A DNA stretch of 64,000 bases from J054 sp963850255. Its GTDB lineage: Bacteria > Pseudomonadota > Gammaproteobacteria > Steroidobacterales > GCA-2729495. This document shows, one piece after another, positions 1 to 9,649 of this stretch. The stretch lies in the NCBI GenBank assembly GCA_963850255.1, contig CAWKLL010000030.1, positions 53,887-117,886 on the forward strand. Direction: 5' to 3'. The stretch's first letter is position 1. The number at the start of each line of letters is the position of its first letter. The notes beneath the pieces are model-generated. The model ran no database searches. It was given only the letters and a program-made list of their open reading frames with translations, and was not told the DNA's origin. Made by a program: the position numbers and the translations under genes.

Positions 1-971
<971 letters not shown>

Positions 972-1007
972 TTCTGCCGTGCGACGGAATCTCAAACAGC
1001 GCTGCGT

Positions 1008-1682
1008 CTAGAGACCGGCGACAAAGGCATCGGCCGGTGCCGAGGCCGGCAGCCGGTCGATGGGCGCATGCACTTCATTGCGGCGCATAAACGGAACCAT
1101 CATGGGCGAGTTGTACATGGCGGTATTAATGGCACCGATAATTTCCACATCCGCCTGCTGCAGTCTATTACGCAGTTTCTGTTCTGCCGCGCTGCGGTTA
1201 GCTTCCGTCCAGCGACCCGAGTAATTCAACACCGCGACAATGCGTGCAGGCACCTGGCGAACACGCACGCGCGGGTCGCTGGGCTGGGGCGCAGTCTCCA
1301 GTGTGTATTGGCCGGGCAACATAAAGGCCAGGCTCCAGCCTTCGGTTTCCAGTGCCTGGGTCAGGCTGCCGGTCATGGCGATCTTCTCGCCCCAGGCCGG
1401 TGACTGTTCTACAGGTGCTGTCATGGAGATCTTGTTATTGCCAAGATTGCTGCCGCTGATGTAGCGGAACAGTCGTCTGAAACCTTCATTGCCCGCGGCG
1501 GAATAATCAGAGATGTCATCCATCACCGTTTCCGCCACCACGTAGGGCTCGTACTGGCGATACTCAATGCCGTCAGCTTTAAAAACGACGCTGAACTTGG
1601 GTTGTTCAATGCTCATGGCTGTTCCTCCGAAGAGCAGCAGAATCGCGGCTAGCGCGGTTCGCAGGATATTTATTCTCATCAT
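1008..1682 (-). CDS. SOUL-family heme-binding protein, exported
   Basis: About 224 residues. The N-terminus has a signal peptide (hydrophobic ILRTALAAILLLFGG), followed by a SOUL domain with the typical IEYRQYEPYVVAET start, GNEGFRRLFRYI, KISMTAPV and a C-terminal NSPMMVPFMRRNEV. SOUL/HBP proteins bind heme or tetrapyrroles; bacterial exported members have no settled role. I prefer the ATG at 1682 because an AGGTG lies 8 bases before it; the longer frame would start at a GTG at 1694. It diverges from the Rid-family gene at 1868. The family call is firm; the ligand is inferred. Confidence 0.88.
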   Translation of the reverse strand: MMRINILRTALAAILLLFGGTAMSIEQPKFSVVFKADGIEYRQYEPYVVAETVMDDISDYSAAGNEGFRRLFRYISGSNLGNNKISMTAPVEQSPAWGEKIAMTGSLTQALETEGWSLAFMLPGQYTLETAPQPSDPRVRVRQVPARIVAVLNYSGRWTEANRSAAEQKLRNRLQQADVEIIGAINTAMYNSPMMVPFMRRNEVHAPIDRLPASAPADAFVAGL

Positions 1683-1867
1683 GTTGCAACGCACCTAAGG
1701 GCGTGACTACCGACGCAATCTGCGTAGTAAAGATTACGATCGGGAAGCGCCAGCGGATGCAGCCAGCTGTAACAAGCTGTAACGCTGCCAGGGGCGAAAG
1801 CCCCGTTATCCAAGGCCTGCAGCCCGCCAGGGGTTATAGTCTGGCTTTACCTGCAGTGGCAAAGCCG

Positions 1868-2272
1868 ATGAAAAAAGTGATTCAACCTGACGGTCTGTTC
1901 GACAGTAGCCAGTTTCACTACTCGCAGGTGGTGACGGCCACGGGCGGCACCCTGGTGCATATTTCCGGCCTGGCGGCCTGGAACAAAGACGCGCAGTTAG
2001 TCGGCGGCGATGACCTGGTCGCGCAGACTCGGCAAACCCTGGCCAATGTGCAGGCCGGCCTGGAAGCCGCCGGCGCAAGCATCGATGACCTGATCATGAT
2101 GCGCAGTTTTATCGTCAACTATCAGCCCGAGTACTTCGGCTTGCTGATGCCGGAATTTGCCGCCTTCTTTGGCGACGCGCGACCACCCGCCAGCACCTGG
2201 GTGGGCGTGCAGGCCCTGGCACTGCCGGAATTGCTGATCGAAATCGAAGCGCAGGCCGTCGTCCCCGACTAA
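1868..2272 (+). CDS. Rid-family (YjgF/UK114) protein, non-archetypal
   Basis: 134 residues, the normal size for the YjgF/YER057c/UK114 fold. RidA itself deaminates reactive enamine/imine intermediates. The VHISGLAAW strand, the TLANVQAGLEAAGAS helix, the PEYFGLLMPEFAAFFG region and a final IEIEAQAV strand are all visible. The position that holds the catalytic Arg in RidA (PAR[ST]xVGV) reads PPASTWVGV, so the Arg is absent. This is probably a Rid paralog with another substrate rather than a true enamine deaminase. A start at ATG 1868 gives the family length; the open frame extends upstream to 1703 without homology. A TATAGT-like -10 lies near 1834. Confidence 0.88.
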   Translation: MKKVIQPDGLFDSSQFHYSQVVTATGGTLVHISGLAAWNKDAQLVGGDDLVAQTRQTLANVQAGLEAAGASIDDLIMMRSFIVNYQPEYFGLLMPEFAAFFGDARPPASTWVGVQALALPELLIEIEAQAVVPD

Positions 2273-3279
2273 CTCAGCGCCGGCACGATAAATTTGCCGA
2301 TGGTGCGAATCGCCTCATCGGGCTCGCCGTAAACCTTCAGTGCGATTTCATTCAGACCAGCGGCGGCGAAGGCCTGAAAACGTTCGACTTCACGGTCTAT
2401 GTTCGCCAGCGACGAGGCAGAGGTGCCACGCTCGACAATCTTGTCGACGATCTCGTCGGGCACGCCTTCGATATGTGGCGTCTTGTTGTAGTAGGCCTTG
2501 GTAAAGGCCGGCAGATTGGCCGTAACTATCTGCGCTTCGTCCTCATCGACGACATCACGAATAAAGTCAGGATAAATAGTGCCGCGCACGCACAACCAGA
2601 TGCGTGACTCGGCATTGGCGGCCGCTGCGTCTTCTTTTACATGCCAGGCCCAGAAATTATTCAGCGGGTAGCCTGGCGGATCAATATCACGCTCGGCCAG
2701 CAGCGGGTCGATAGTCTCGCGGGTCCAGCGAATACGCTCGGGGGTAAAGTCGCTGACCATGATGCCGCGTGCATTTCGGGCCGCACTGCGCAACATTTGC
2801 GGGCCATTGGCGCCGGCGTAGACCATGGGCGGTGGCTGGGTAACCCAGCGGGTGTCCATCCAGCTGATATCGAAGATTTCACCGTGGTAGTGGGTGGCTT
2901 CGCCTTGCGCGGCTAATTCCAGTATCTCAATACACTCGCGCACCGTACGTACGATGCGATGGGGTTTCTGGCCCATGGCCTCGGCAACACCGCCCCCGCC
3001 GCCGACCACAATCTGGCCACGACCATGGCTGATCTCATTGAAGGTCAGCAAGGCGATCGCCATTTTCAGCGGGTGCAGTTCCTGCGGGCTGATGGCTATG
3101 GGCCCGATCTTCACACGCTGTGATTCCTGGGCCAGCAGTGCGAAATTGAGAAAAGCATCGCGGCCGTTAGCGTTGTTGGCTACCCAGACGCCGCCAAGAC
3201 CCTGCTCTTCGGCCAGACGGCCCAGACGCGCCACCTCCTCCGGCGTTTTATCGGATTCGATGATGACATCGATGCGCAT
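2269..3279 (-). CDS. LLM-class flavin/F420-dependent oxidoreductase
   Basis: 336 residues with a luciferase-like monooxygenase TIM barrel. The N-terminal strand MRIDVIIESDKTPEEVARLG, the VKIGPIAISPQELHPLKMAIALL segment and IVVGGGGGVAEAMGQ resemble the 5,10-methylene-H4MPT reductase-like branch that often uses F420. The substrate cannot be read from the sequence. The ATG at 3279 follows AGGAG by 7 bases. The gene follows the wreck of an MFS transporter gene by 15 bases on the same strand, suggesting a former transporter-oxidoreductase pair. The tail overlaps the end of the Rid gene by four bases (convergent). Flavin versus F420 use is not settled. Confidence 0.85.
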   Translation of the reverse strand: MRIDVIIESDKTPEEVARLGRLAEEQGLGGVWVANNANGRDAFLNFALLAQESQRVKIGPIAISPQELHPLKMAIALLTFNEISHGRGQIVVGGGGGVAEAMGQKPHRIVRTVRECIEILELAAQGEATHYHGEIFDISWMDTRWVTQPPPMVYAGANGPQMLRSAARNARGIMVSDFTPERIRWTRETIDPLLAERDIDPPGYPLNNFWAWHVKEDAAAANAESRIWLCVRGTIYPDFIRDVVDEDEAQIVTANLPAFTKAYYNKTPHIEGVPDEIVDKIVERGTSASSLANIDREVERFQAFAAAGLNEIALKVYGEPDEAIRTIGKFIVPALS

Positions 3280-3294
3280 ATTGATACTCCTGCC

Positions 3295-3518
3295 TCAGGC
3301 CTCAGGACTCGTCGTTGCCTCGGCTCGTTCTGTTGCGCGACTCTTTAGACCCAGCGCCAATACAAACAGGCAGCCGGTAACCACGGCCAGAACGGTGAAG
3401 GCTGCCTGGTAACCTGCCGCACCGCCGCCGCGCCGCCAACGATGGCCAGATCCAGAGCGCCCATGAGCACACCGAAAAACAGCAGCGCCATGATGCGACT
3501 TTCAGAAGCCTGCGCCAT
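3295..3518 (-). pseudogene. MFS transporter remnant with internal deletion
   Basis: Two pieces of one gene survive. The N-terminal piece starts at ATG 3518 and reads MAQASESRIMALL and then FFGVLMGALDLAIVG, which is the first membrane helix with the D typical of MFS drug transporters. After about 30 codons the frame runs into a GC-rich junction near 3410-3431. In another frame the typical C-terminal helix follows (GYQAAFTVLAVVTG, then LFVLALGLKSR) and ends with a TGA at 3295. Roughly 350 residues are gone and the two halves are out of frame with each other. It sits directly upstream of the LLM gene. It is either a real deletion or an assembly collapse. Confidence 0.7.
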
Positions 3519-3521
3519 GCC

Positions 3522-5195
3522 TTAGCTGGTCCGCGGCAGACGCTTCAGATCGAGCGCCTGCTCTGGTTCAAGGTGATAGTCCGTCAGCGCAGAAAGCAGC
3601 GACAGGTTCGAATTGAGTACCTCGCGATTGACGTTTAACAACGACGAGGTCTCCGCTTCGGGTACCGCCCGCTTGCTCACGTCGGCGTAAATTTCCCCAT
3701 GCATCTGCTCGTGCCATTCATGCACCTGCTGAATCAGCTCGACAATGTCTTCCGGATTTACGCCGGCTTGCTGATCACGGCGCAGGGCGAATAACTTGAC
3801 CATAAAGCTGGTCAGCACGCTGCGGTAATGCTCCAGGTAGGCCGCCATGCGCGTGCCGTCTGCATCGGCGAATTCTTCCAGATTGTGGCGAATATCCTTG
3901 AGCTGCTTGGTGGAGTGCACTGCCTGTCGTACGGCCGCCAGCAACTGGCTAAGACGACGTGACTGCTCCTCCGTCAGCGGCTCGCTCTGCAGGCGCGCCG
4001 CGAAGGTCAGGATTTCACCTTCCAGGCGCTTGGTACCGTCATACATGGCATCGAAAGGCTCGGCCCGGGTATCTTCATCGCTGGCCACGGCCACAGGAAA
4101 CTGGCCAGGCGGCATCGGTAACGGCGGCTGAAACACCTGCATGTTCTGACGCACAACCCTGGCGATCAGATGCGCCGTTTCCCGATCAACGGCCTGCATG
4201 GCAGCATCGCTGACCTGCGGATTTACGTCACTGACATAGTGCGTTTCGTCGGGCTCGGTGATCTGAAAGCGCCGCCCCAGCCAGGTAGCAAACGGCTTGA
4301 TCACCGGCACGAAAATTAGCAGGCCCAGTATATTGAAAGCACTGTGGAACGCCACCAGCGCATAGAGTGGGTCATTAATCCCCAACGCGCTCACCAGCAT
4401 CAGGATCGGCAGGCGCAACGCGAAAGCCACCATAGCCGTGACGAAATTAAACAAGAAGTGGGCCACGGCCACGCGGCGCTTTGACGCGCTGCCCTTTACT
4501 GCGCCCAGCAGCACGGTACTGGTGGTGCCAAGGTCAGCGCCTATGGCAATGGCCGCGGCATTTGGCAGACTGACAACGCCAGCGTCCAGGGCCGTGAGTG
4601 TCACCATGATGGTGACAGAACTGGATTGAATAACGGCTGCAAACAAAGCACCGAACAGCACGTATTGCCAGGCAGATAGTTCTGACAGCAGGCTTATATC
4701 AAGACCGTCGGCCAGCAAGCCCACGCTTTCTTTCATAAACTGCAGGCCGAGCAGCAGCAGCGCCAATCCGATGATCGCCTGGCCCACGCGAGCACCGCCG
4801 CCGCGACCGAATACGAACAGCAAGCCACCCACGGCAATCATTGGCAGCACTATGGCTTCCAGGTCGGCCTTGAAGCCCAGTGTGGCTACCACCCAGCCGG
4901 TGAAGGTGGTACCGAGGTTGGCGCCGAACACGACGCCAAGCGCACTGGCAAGATTGAGCAGGCCGGCAGCCGTGAAAGCCAGCACCATCAGGCTGACCAC
5001 GGAACTACTTTGCAACAGGGCCGTGGCGACAATGCCGCCGCCCACGGCTTTTAGCGGGGTATCGGTGCGCCGACGCAGGAAGCCCGCGAGGCTGCGCCCG
5101 CCCAGGGCTTTAAGCGCGGCTTCCAGCTGGGCCATGGCGAACAGGAATAAGCCGAGTCCGGCCAACAGGCGCCAGAAGTCGAAATCTGCGTTCAT
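3522..5195 (-). CDS. Na/phosphate cotransporter family protein with PhoU-like tail
   Basis: 557 residues. The first two thirds are a duplicated Na/Pi cotransporter core with the family's QSSS signatures (LLQSSSVVSLMVL and AAVIQSSSVTIMV) and about nine membrane helices. The C-terminal third is a helical PhoU-like domain. NptA/YjbB-type proteins move phosphate, usually as exporters, in the inner membrane. The start at 5195 is preceded by AAGGCAG; the frame extends to 5237 without useful sequence. The gene follows the DUF1295 gene on the same strand after a gap of about 120 bases. No PHO box was identified. Confidence 0.92.
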   Translation of the reverse strand: MNADFDFWRLLAGLGLFLFAMAQLEAALKALGGRSLAGFLRRRTDTPLKAVGGGIVATALLQSSSVVSLMVLAFTAAGLLNLASALGVVFGANLGTTFTGWVVATLGFKADLEAIVLPMIAVGGLLFVFGRGGGARVGQAIIGLALLLLGLQFMKESVGLLADGLDISLLSELSAWQYVLFGALFAAVIQSSSVTIMVTLTALDAGVVSLPNAAAIAIGADLGTTSTVLLGAVKGSASKRRVAVAHFLFNFVTAMVAFALRLPILMLVSALGINDPLYALVAFHSAFNILGLLIFVPVIKPFATWLGRRFQITEPDETHYVSDVNPQVSDAAMQAVDRETAHLIARVVRQNMQVFQPPLPMPPGQFPVAVASDEDTRAEPFDAMYDGTKRLEGEILTFAARLQSEPLTEEQSRRLSQLLAAVRQAVHSTKQLKDIRHNLEEFADADGTRMAAYLEHYRSVLTSFMVKLFALRRDQQAGVNPEDIVELIQQVHEWHEQMHGEIYADVSKRAVPEAETSSLLNVNREVLNSNLSLLSALTDYHLEPEQALDLKRLPRTS

Positions 5196-5313
5196 CGCTG
5201 CCTTAGATCGTTCCCACTCCAATGTGCAGAGTGACACAAGCGGCGAACGGACGGAAAGCTATTGCCAGGCTGGCCCATCATCATCTGCGAGGGGGCCTGG
5301 TCACGCCCGTTAA

Positions 5314-6162
5314 TCAGGGTTTTGGCAGCAGGGATCCGCTGCTAGTCCGCCAGTTCTTGTAGTCGTCGCCGGCGCCGTAGTGCAGCTCCTGAGCCACGTC
5401 TACCCGCCGCGCCTCGGCAATCATCAGCAGGATGATGTACGACGGCGAAATAACCACCATCAGTGCATCGCCCGCGGTCATCACGCTGGCCAGGCCGGCC
5501 ACCACCAAACCCAGCTGCAGCATAATCTCGCCGGCGTAGTTAGGGTGCCGCCAGCGACGAAACAGTCCGCTGGTAACCAGTTGATTGGCGTCTTGCTGCT
5601 TACCGCGTTGTTTCTGCCAGTCGGCCACGCCCTCGATGACGGTGCCCATCAGCATGATGGCGGCACCAATGATGACGCCCAGGCTGGGCGTCGCCTGCGC
5701 ACCGGCAAAAGCCGTTTGCGCGCCGGCAAAGGCCGCGGCCATCAAATGAAAGGTCAACAGCATCCCGCACATCACCCACAGGGAAATCTTCGCAGGCGCG
5801 GGCATCGCATCATCGGCCTGGTTTATCGCGGCGACTCTCGGCGCATAGCTGGCACTGTTCTGACGAGCCCAGGTAAACCACAACAAGCGCAAACCATAAA
5901 TCGCCGCAGCACCACCGATGAGCCAGGCCGCCGGCGTATTCAGCCAGACGGCGATCAACAGCCCGTTGATTGCCGCAGCTAACGCATAGCTGTAGTTGAA
6001 GATATACACGAAACGCACGAAAACCAGCAGACAGCAGACCAGGGCAACGATCAGCATGGCCCAGTTCAACGCCGTCCAGGCGCCTGTATAAACGCGCCAG
6101 GCCAGCAGGCCGAGCATCACCAGCCCGTAAACGGAAAATATGATCTGTATGCGTCTGCCCAT
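5314..6162 (-). CDS. DUF1295 / steroid 5-alpha-reductase-like membrane protein
   Basis: 282 residues with about seven hydrophobic helices. The C-terminal part carries the DUF1295/ICMT-like signature SGLFRRWRHPNYAGE, which in relatives forms a cofactor pocket (NADPH in 5-alpha-reductases, SAM in isoprenylcysteine methyltransferases). The substrate is unknown; a lipid or steroid-like molecule is a reasonable inference. It starts three bases after the stop of the MBL gene, so the two are probably one transcript. A short Ala/Gly-rich duplication (AFAGAQTAFAGAQ) lies in a loop. Confidence 0.84.
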   Translation of the reverse strand: MGRRIQIIFSVYGLVMLGLLAWRVYTGAWTALNWAMLIVALVCCLLVFVRFVYIFNYSYALAAAINGLLIAVWLNTPAAWLIGGAAAIYGLRLLWFTWARQNSASYAPRVAAINQADDAMPAPAKISLWVMCGMLLTFHLMAAAFAGAQTAFAGAQATPSLGVIIGAAIMLMGTVIEGVADWQKQRGKQQDANQLVTSGLFRRWRHPNYAGEIMLQLGLVVAGLASVMTAGDALMVVISPSYIILLMIAEARRVDVAQELHYGAGDDYKNWRTSSGSLLPKP

Positions 6163-6165
6163 GGT

Positions 6166-7038
6166 TTACCAGCCCATGCCGTAGTAGTAGGCCATGCGTT
6201 CGGCAGCCCGGCGGATATGTCGATCGTAGCCGCGCATATTGCGAAATTCTTCCGGCAATACAACGGCTTCATACATAGCCTCACCTTGCAGATCGCCCCG
6301 CGCCATGGCGGCTTTGACCGCGCTCATCAAGGCCTCAAGGTAACGACGGCGCTGATTCAGCGCATCACGGCCGGCCACCGGAATACCGTGGTTGCCGGTC
6401 ATACGCTGCCAACCGTCCAGGGCCTCGATCTCTTTAAGGGTGCGCAGGTAGTCGTCCGGATAATAGTCGGGCATGAACCCCAGGCCGACGCTATAGGGCG
6501 TGACCAGGTCATTAACGAACAGGACGTCACTGTTATCCGGCTGCATCACCAGCAGACAGTCACCATGGTTCTTACCGAAGTACAGCAGCCTGAGTTCGCG
6601 GTCGCCCAGCTCCAGGCTCTCGCCGCCTTTCACCGTGTAGTCAGGCAGCACCAGTGCATCGTTAGGCCGAGCGCGAAAATGCGCTACGCAGTTGCGATGA
6701 CTGATCACGGTGGCGCCTTCGTCCTTGAAAATCTGACCGCCAAGTACATGATCCCAGTGCTGGTGCGAATAGACCATGTACTTCACGGGCGTATCGGTCA
6801 GTTGTGCAATGGCCGCACGCATCGCCGCCGCGTGCTCGGCATTAGTGGGATCGGTCACCAGTACACCGTCGTCAGTGATCATCACCAGGCTGCGTTCGCC
6901 GAAGCTGCCAAAGCTATACACGCCGGGACTCAGCTCCGTCATGCTGCGCGCCAGGATCTGTTCGACAGTGAGGTTTTCATAGGCTGACTGGGCCTGAACC
7001 AGGCCCGCCAGCAGGCAAAGGATGAGAATCTTTTTCAT
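6166..7038 (-). CDS. MBL-fold metallo-hydrolase, exported
   Basis: About 290 residues. A short signal peptide (MKKILILCLLAGLVQAQS) is followed by a metallo-beta-lactamase fold with the metal motif YSHQHWDHVLGG (HxHxDH), a later NHGDCLL and GNHGIPV. Periplasmic members include quinoprotein-relay-associated SoxH-like hydrolases and other hydrolases; the substrate is not evident. The start at 7038 is preferred over 7086 because it gives a clean signal peptide and lies 7 bases downstream of a TATTCT hexamer. The start codon is only 17 bases from that of the divergent radical SAM gene. Confidence 0.88.
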   Translation of the reverse strand: MKKILILCLLAGLVQAQSAYENLTVEQILARSMTELSPGVYSFGSFGERSLVMITDDGVLVTDPTNAEHAAAMRAAIAQLTDTPVKYMVYSHQHWDHVLGGQIFKDEGATVISHRNCVAHFRARPNDALVLPDYTVKGGESLELGDRELRLLYFGKNHGDCLLVMQPDNSDVLFVNDLVTPYSVGLGFMPDYYPDDYLRTLKEIEALDGWQRMTGNHGIPVAGRDALNQRRRYLEALMSAVKAAMARGDLQGEAMYEAVVLPEEFRNMRGYDRHIRRAAERMAYYYGMGW

Positions 7039-7043
7039 CGGTC

Positions 7044-7051
7044 TAGAATAA
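7044..7051. promoter_or_regulatory. Shared divergent -10 region of the MBL and radical SAM genes
   Basis: The octamer TAGAATAA contains TAGAAT (7044-7049) on the + strand and TATTCT (7051-7046) on the - strand. The first lies 6 bases before the radical SAM ATG at 7056, the second 7 bases before the MBL ATG at 7038. With normal spacing transcription would start at the start codons. I found no convincing -35 on either side and no Shine-Dalgarno fits in the 17-base gap. The promoter role is inferred. Confidence 0.5.
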
Positions 7052-7055
7052 CCCG

Positions 7056-7937
7056 ATGCGCTACATTGAACCGCTTTTCCGGCCACCCTCTGAGGCCCGT
7101 TCGCTGATCCTGCAGGTCACCAACGGCTGTTCATGGAACCGCTGCAGCTTCTGTGAGATGTATACGGCAGCGCAGAAACGCTTTAGCCACAAGCATCAGG
7201 ACGAGATCGACGGCGAACTGGCGAGCATCGCCGCGGCCGGCACCCCGGTGCGGCGGATTTTCCTCGCCGACGGCGACGCCATGACTCTGTCGGTGCGTCG
7301 GCTGCGCGGCATTCTTGCATCGATTCGTCGCTATCTGCCCGACGTGCAGCGTGTATCCAGCTATTGCCTGCCGCGGAACCTGCGTCACAAGAGCGCCGCA
7401 GAGCTTTCCGAGCTGCGTGAGCTGGGACTGTCGCTGTTTTATGTAGGCTGCGAGTCCGGCGATGACCTGGTGCTGGAACGGGTCAGCAAAGGCGAAACTT
7501 TCGCGACCTCACTGGCTGCGCTAGAGAAGATCAAAGCGGCGGGCGCGAAGTCCTCGGTGATGATCCTCAATGGCATGGGCGGCAGACGTTTTAGCGAGCA
7601 ACATGCGGTCAATTCTGCGCGCCTGATGAATGCCGCACAGCCCGATTACCTGGCTACCCTGGTGCTGAGTTTTCCGGCCGGTATGCAACGCTACCAGGCG
7701 GGCTTCGGCGGTGAATTCGAAGCCCTGGACCAGCCCGGCCTGTTCCGCGAAATGACGGTACTACTGGAAACCCTGCAGCTGCAGCGAACCATCTTCCGCA
7801 GCGACCACGCCTCCAACTACCTGGTGCTGAAGGGAACGCTCAACAAGGACAAGGAAAAACTGCTGGCCACCCTGGCTGCCGCCGTCGAACGACCGGGCTC
7901 TGTGGACCTGCGCGAGGAATGGCAACGCGGTTTGTAG
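7056..7937 (+). CDS. Radical SAM protein
   Basis: 293 residues. The cluster motif near the N-terminus is C25-x4-C30-x2-C33 (NGCSWNRCSFCEMYT), wider than the usual Cx3Cx2C. It is followed by a DGDAMTLS strand, YVGCESGDD and a KGETFATSLAALEKIKAAG segment typical of Elp3/MiaB-like TIM-barrel radical SAM proteins of COG1032 type, without a B12 domain. The reaction is unknown. The protein ends five bases before the stop of the convergent FG-GAP gene. No partner substrate gene is evident; the divergent MBL gene is the only close neighbour. Confidence 0.9.
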   Translation: MRYIEPLFRPPSEARSLILQVTNGCSWNRCSFCEMYTAAQKRFSHKHQDEIDGELASIAAAGTPVRRIFLADGDAMTLSVRRLRGILASIRRYLPDVQRVSSYCLPRNLRHKSAAELSELRELGLSLFYVGCESGDDLVLERVSKGETFATSLAALEKIKAAGAKSSVMILNGMGGRRFSEQHAVNSARLMNAAQPDYLATLVLSFPAGMQRYQAGFGGEFEALDQPGLFREMTVLLETLQLQRTIFRSDHASNYLVLKGTLNKDKEKLLATLAAAVERPGSVDLREEWQRGL

Positions 7938-7941
7938 CGTC

Positions 7942-9549
7942 TCAGGGCAGCGGACAGGCAATACTCACATCCGGCGGGCAAGTCACCGCCTCGACACCAT
8001 CCTGGGGTCGAAAGCTCATCACATGAATATCGCGAGCCTCGAAGACCGGGAAATACACCTCGGCCAGGCCCAATGGACCGGGTCGGTCGTAGCGCCAGGC
8101 AAAGCCGCCGATGGTGGAAATGCTCACACCTTGCGGATCATCCTGTAACGTCTGGCTGGTATTTGCGCCGTAGTATTCGTTGATGTCGAAAATTGCCGCC
8201 GAATCATATTCCCAGCGCTCACTGTCCAGCGGATAGCGCGGCTTCAGAACCCAGACCCGCGAAGCCTCATCGCCGCCCGCCAGGATCCAGGGTTTGCTAT
8301 TGCCTTCGAGCATCCGCGCCGGCCAAAAGGCCAGGGCGCGATTGGGCGCCAGCCGACCGGGACCGGCCTTGGGCTCAGGAAACGTCGGGTTCGGACGAAT
8401 ATTGTCCTTTAGCACATGCACCTGCCAGTCGCTGTCGAACAGGCGGCCGTCGGCCGGCTGCTCGATGGCAATCACGCGACCGGGGATTTCTGAGCGGGTC
8501 ACCTCAAAACAATTGTCGCCCTGGTGATTGCTGGTCAACACATCCACGCGACCATCCAGGTTCAGGTCGACGATCTCAACGGCAAAGGGATTGCCCTGGC
8601 CGCGCATGATGTCGCGCTGGCGGACGACGGGCCCGTTGCGCGGATCCACATCTGACCAGTTGCCGCCCTCGGGCGCGCCATAGACCGTAATCGCATCGTA
8701 TTTAAAAAAGTGCGAGGCGATGACTTCCGGCACGCCGTCACCCTCGAGGTCATAGACGTTCATATTGATTTCAGGACCGCCAGGTTTCGGCTCGCTGTCC
8801 ACCAGCACAAACTCTTGCCATGGCCGGTCAGGTTTCAGCGCTTCACCAGGATTTCGGAACCAGACCAGTTGCCCGGTAGGCGGGCAGAATCCGTCGCGCA
8901 CGCGAAAACTGGAACGCACGGTAACGATGTCCTTGCGGCCATCGGCATCCATGTCGACAAAATGCGCGTCATGGTAAAACCAGGGCTGGTTATCCTCGCT
9001 GCCCGGCGCGCAGCGGGGCGGCTTGAAAGTACTTTGCTCGACGATGTACTCAGTAAGCTCGGGATCGTCCAGGTTAATCAGGCTTAGCCGACCCGGCTGC
9101 GGCGTAACCTGGAAGCCCTGCGGAGAAATAACGCCTTCAAACGGCAGCACACCATCCGGTACCCGCGACGTTTCGTTCGGCCAGACCTGGCGGGAGACAC
9201 CATCGAGGTCCGTCAGAATCCGCGTGTCGCGCCGGCCATCAAACTTGTCGGGATCCAGTCCGTCAAGATCCGCTATCAGTGCCACCAGGTCGCGTTGCGT
9301 AATGCGCTCCACCGTGGTGCCCGCAGCGTTCTTTTCCACGTTAAAAAAGCTCGACATCAACAAGCCGTCGGCTTTGCCGCCGCCGGCCTTGTTGAAGCGC
9401 TGCACATGCAGAAAGGCCGGATTAAAGGGCACTTCCAGCACGCCACGCGGGTAAACCTCGGGGCAAAAGGCGGCCGGCGTACCAGCCGCCGCAATCAGGC
9501 CAGGCAGCATTGCCAGCGTCAATAACAGTTTTTTCATACTCGAAAGCAT
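7942..9549 (-). CDS. Secreted FG-GAP/VCBS-repeat protein
   Basis: 535 residues with a signal peptide (MKKLLLTLAMLPGLIAAAG) and a beta-propeller-like series of repeats. Calcium-type motifs DMDADGRKDIV, DLEGDGVPEVI and DLNLDGRVDVL are spaced through the middle. Such proteins are usually extracellular or periplasmic binding modules; no enzymatic motif was seen. Seven Cys residues, mostly near the termini and in the middle, suggest disulfides. The ATG at 9549 follows AGGGGA by 8 bases, so I use it although a second ATG at 9537 also gives a signal peptide. It diverges from the PNPOx-like gene. Confidence 0.82.
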   Translation of the reverse strand: MLSSMKKLLLTLAMLPGLIAAAGTPAAFCPEVYPRGVLEVPFNPAFLHVQRFNKAGGGKADGLLMSSFFNVEKNAAGTTVERITQRDLVALIADLDGLDPDKFDGRRDTRILTDLDGVSRQVWPNETSRVPDGVLPFEGVISPQGFQVTPQPGRLSLINLDDPELTEYIVEQSTFKPPRCAPGSEDNQPWFYHDAHFVDMDADGRKDIVTVRSSFRVRDGFCPPTGQLVWFRNPGEALKPDRPWQEFVLVDSEPKPGGPEINMNVYDLEGDGVPEVIASHFFKYDAITVYGAPEGGNWSDVDPRNGPVVRQRDIMRGQGNPFAVEIVDLNLDGRVDVLTSNHQGDNCFEVTRSEIPGRVIAIEQPADGRLFDSDWQVHVLKDNIRPNPTFPEPKAGPGRLAPNRALAFWPARMLEGNSKPWILAGGDEASRVWVLKPRYPLDSERWEYDSAAIFDINEYYGANTSQTLQDDPQGVSISTIGGFAWRYDRPGPLGLAEVYFPVFEARDIHVMSFRPQDGVEAVTCPPDVSIACPLP

Positions 9550-9649
9550 AGCGGCTATCCCCTGCGTGGACCGCCCGCCTGCCGAACGACCGCGCCGATT
9601 CTGGCCCCTGCTAGGGTGGCCGTCCGGCGATTCCTGAGGAGACGACTAA

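Noticed and set aside
6217..6987. A 256-codon + strand frame over the MBL gene
   Set aside because: The MBL gene has its full metal motif on the other strand; the + frame has no family features.
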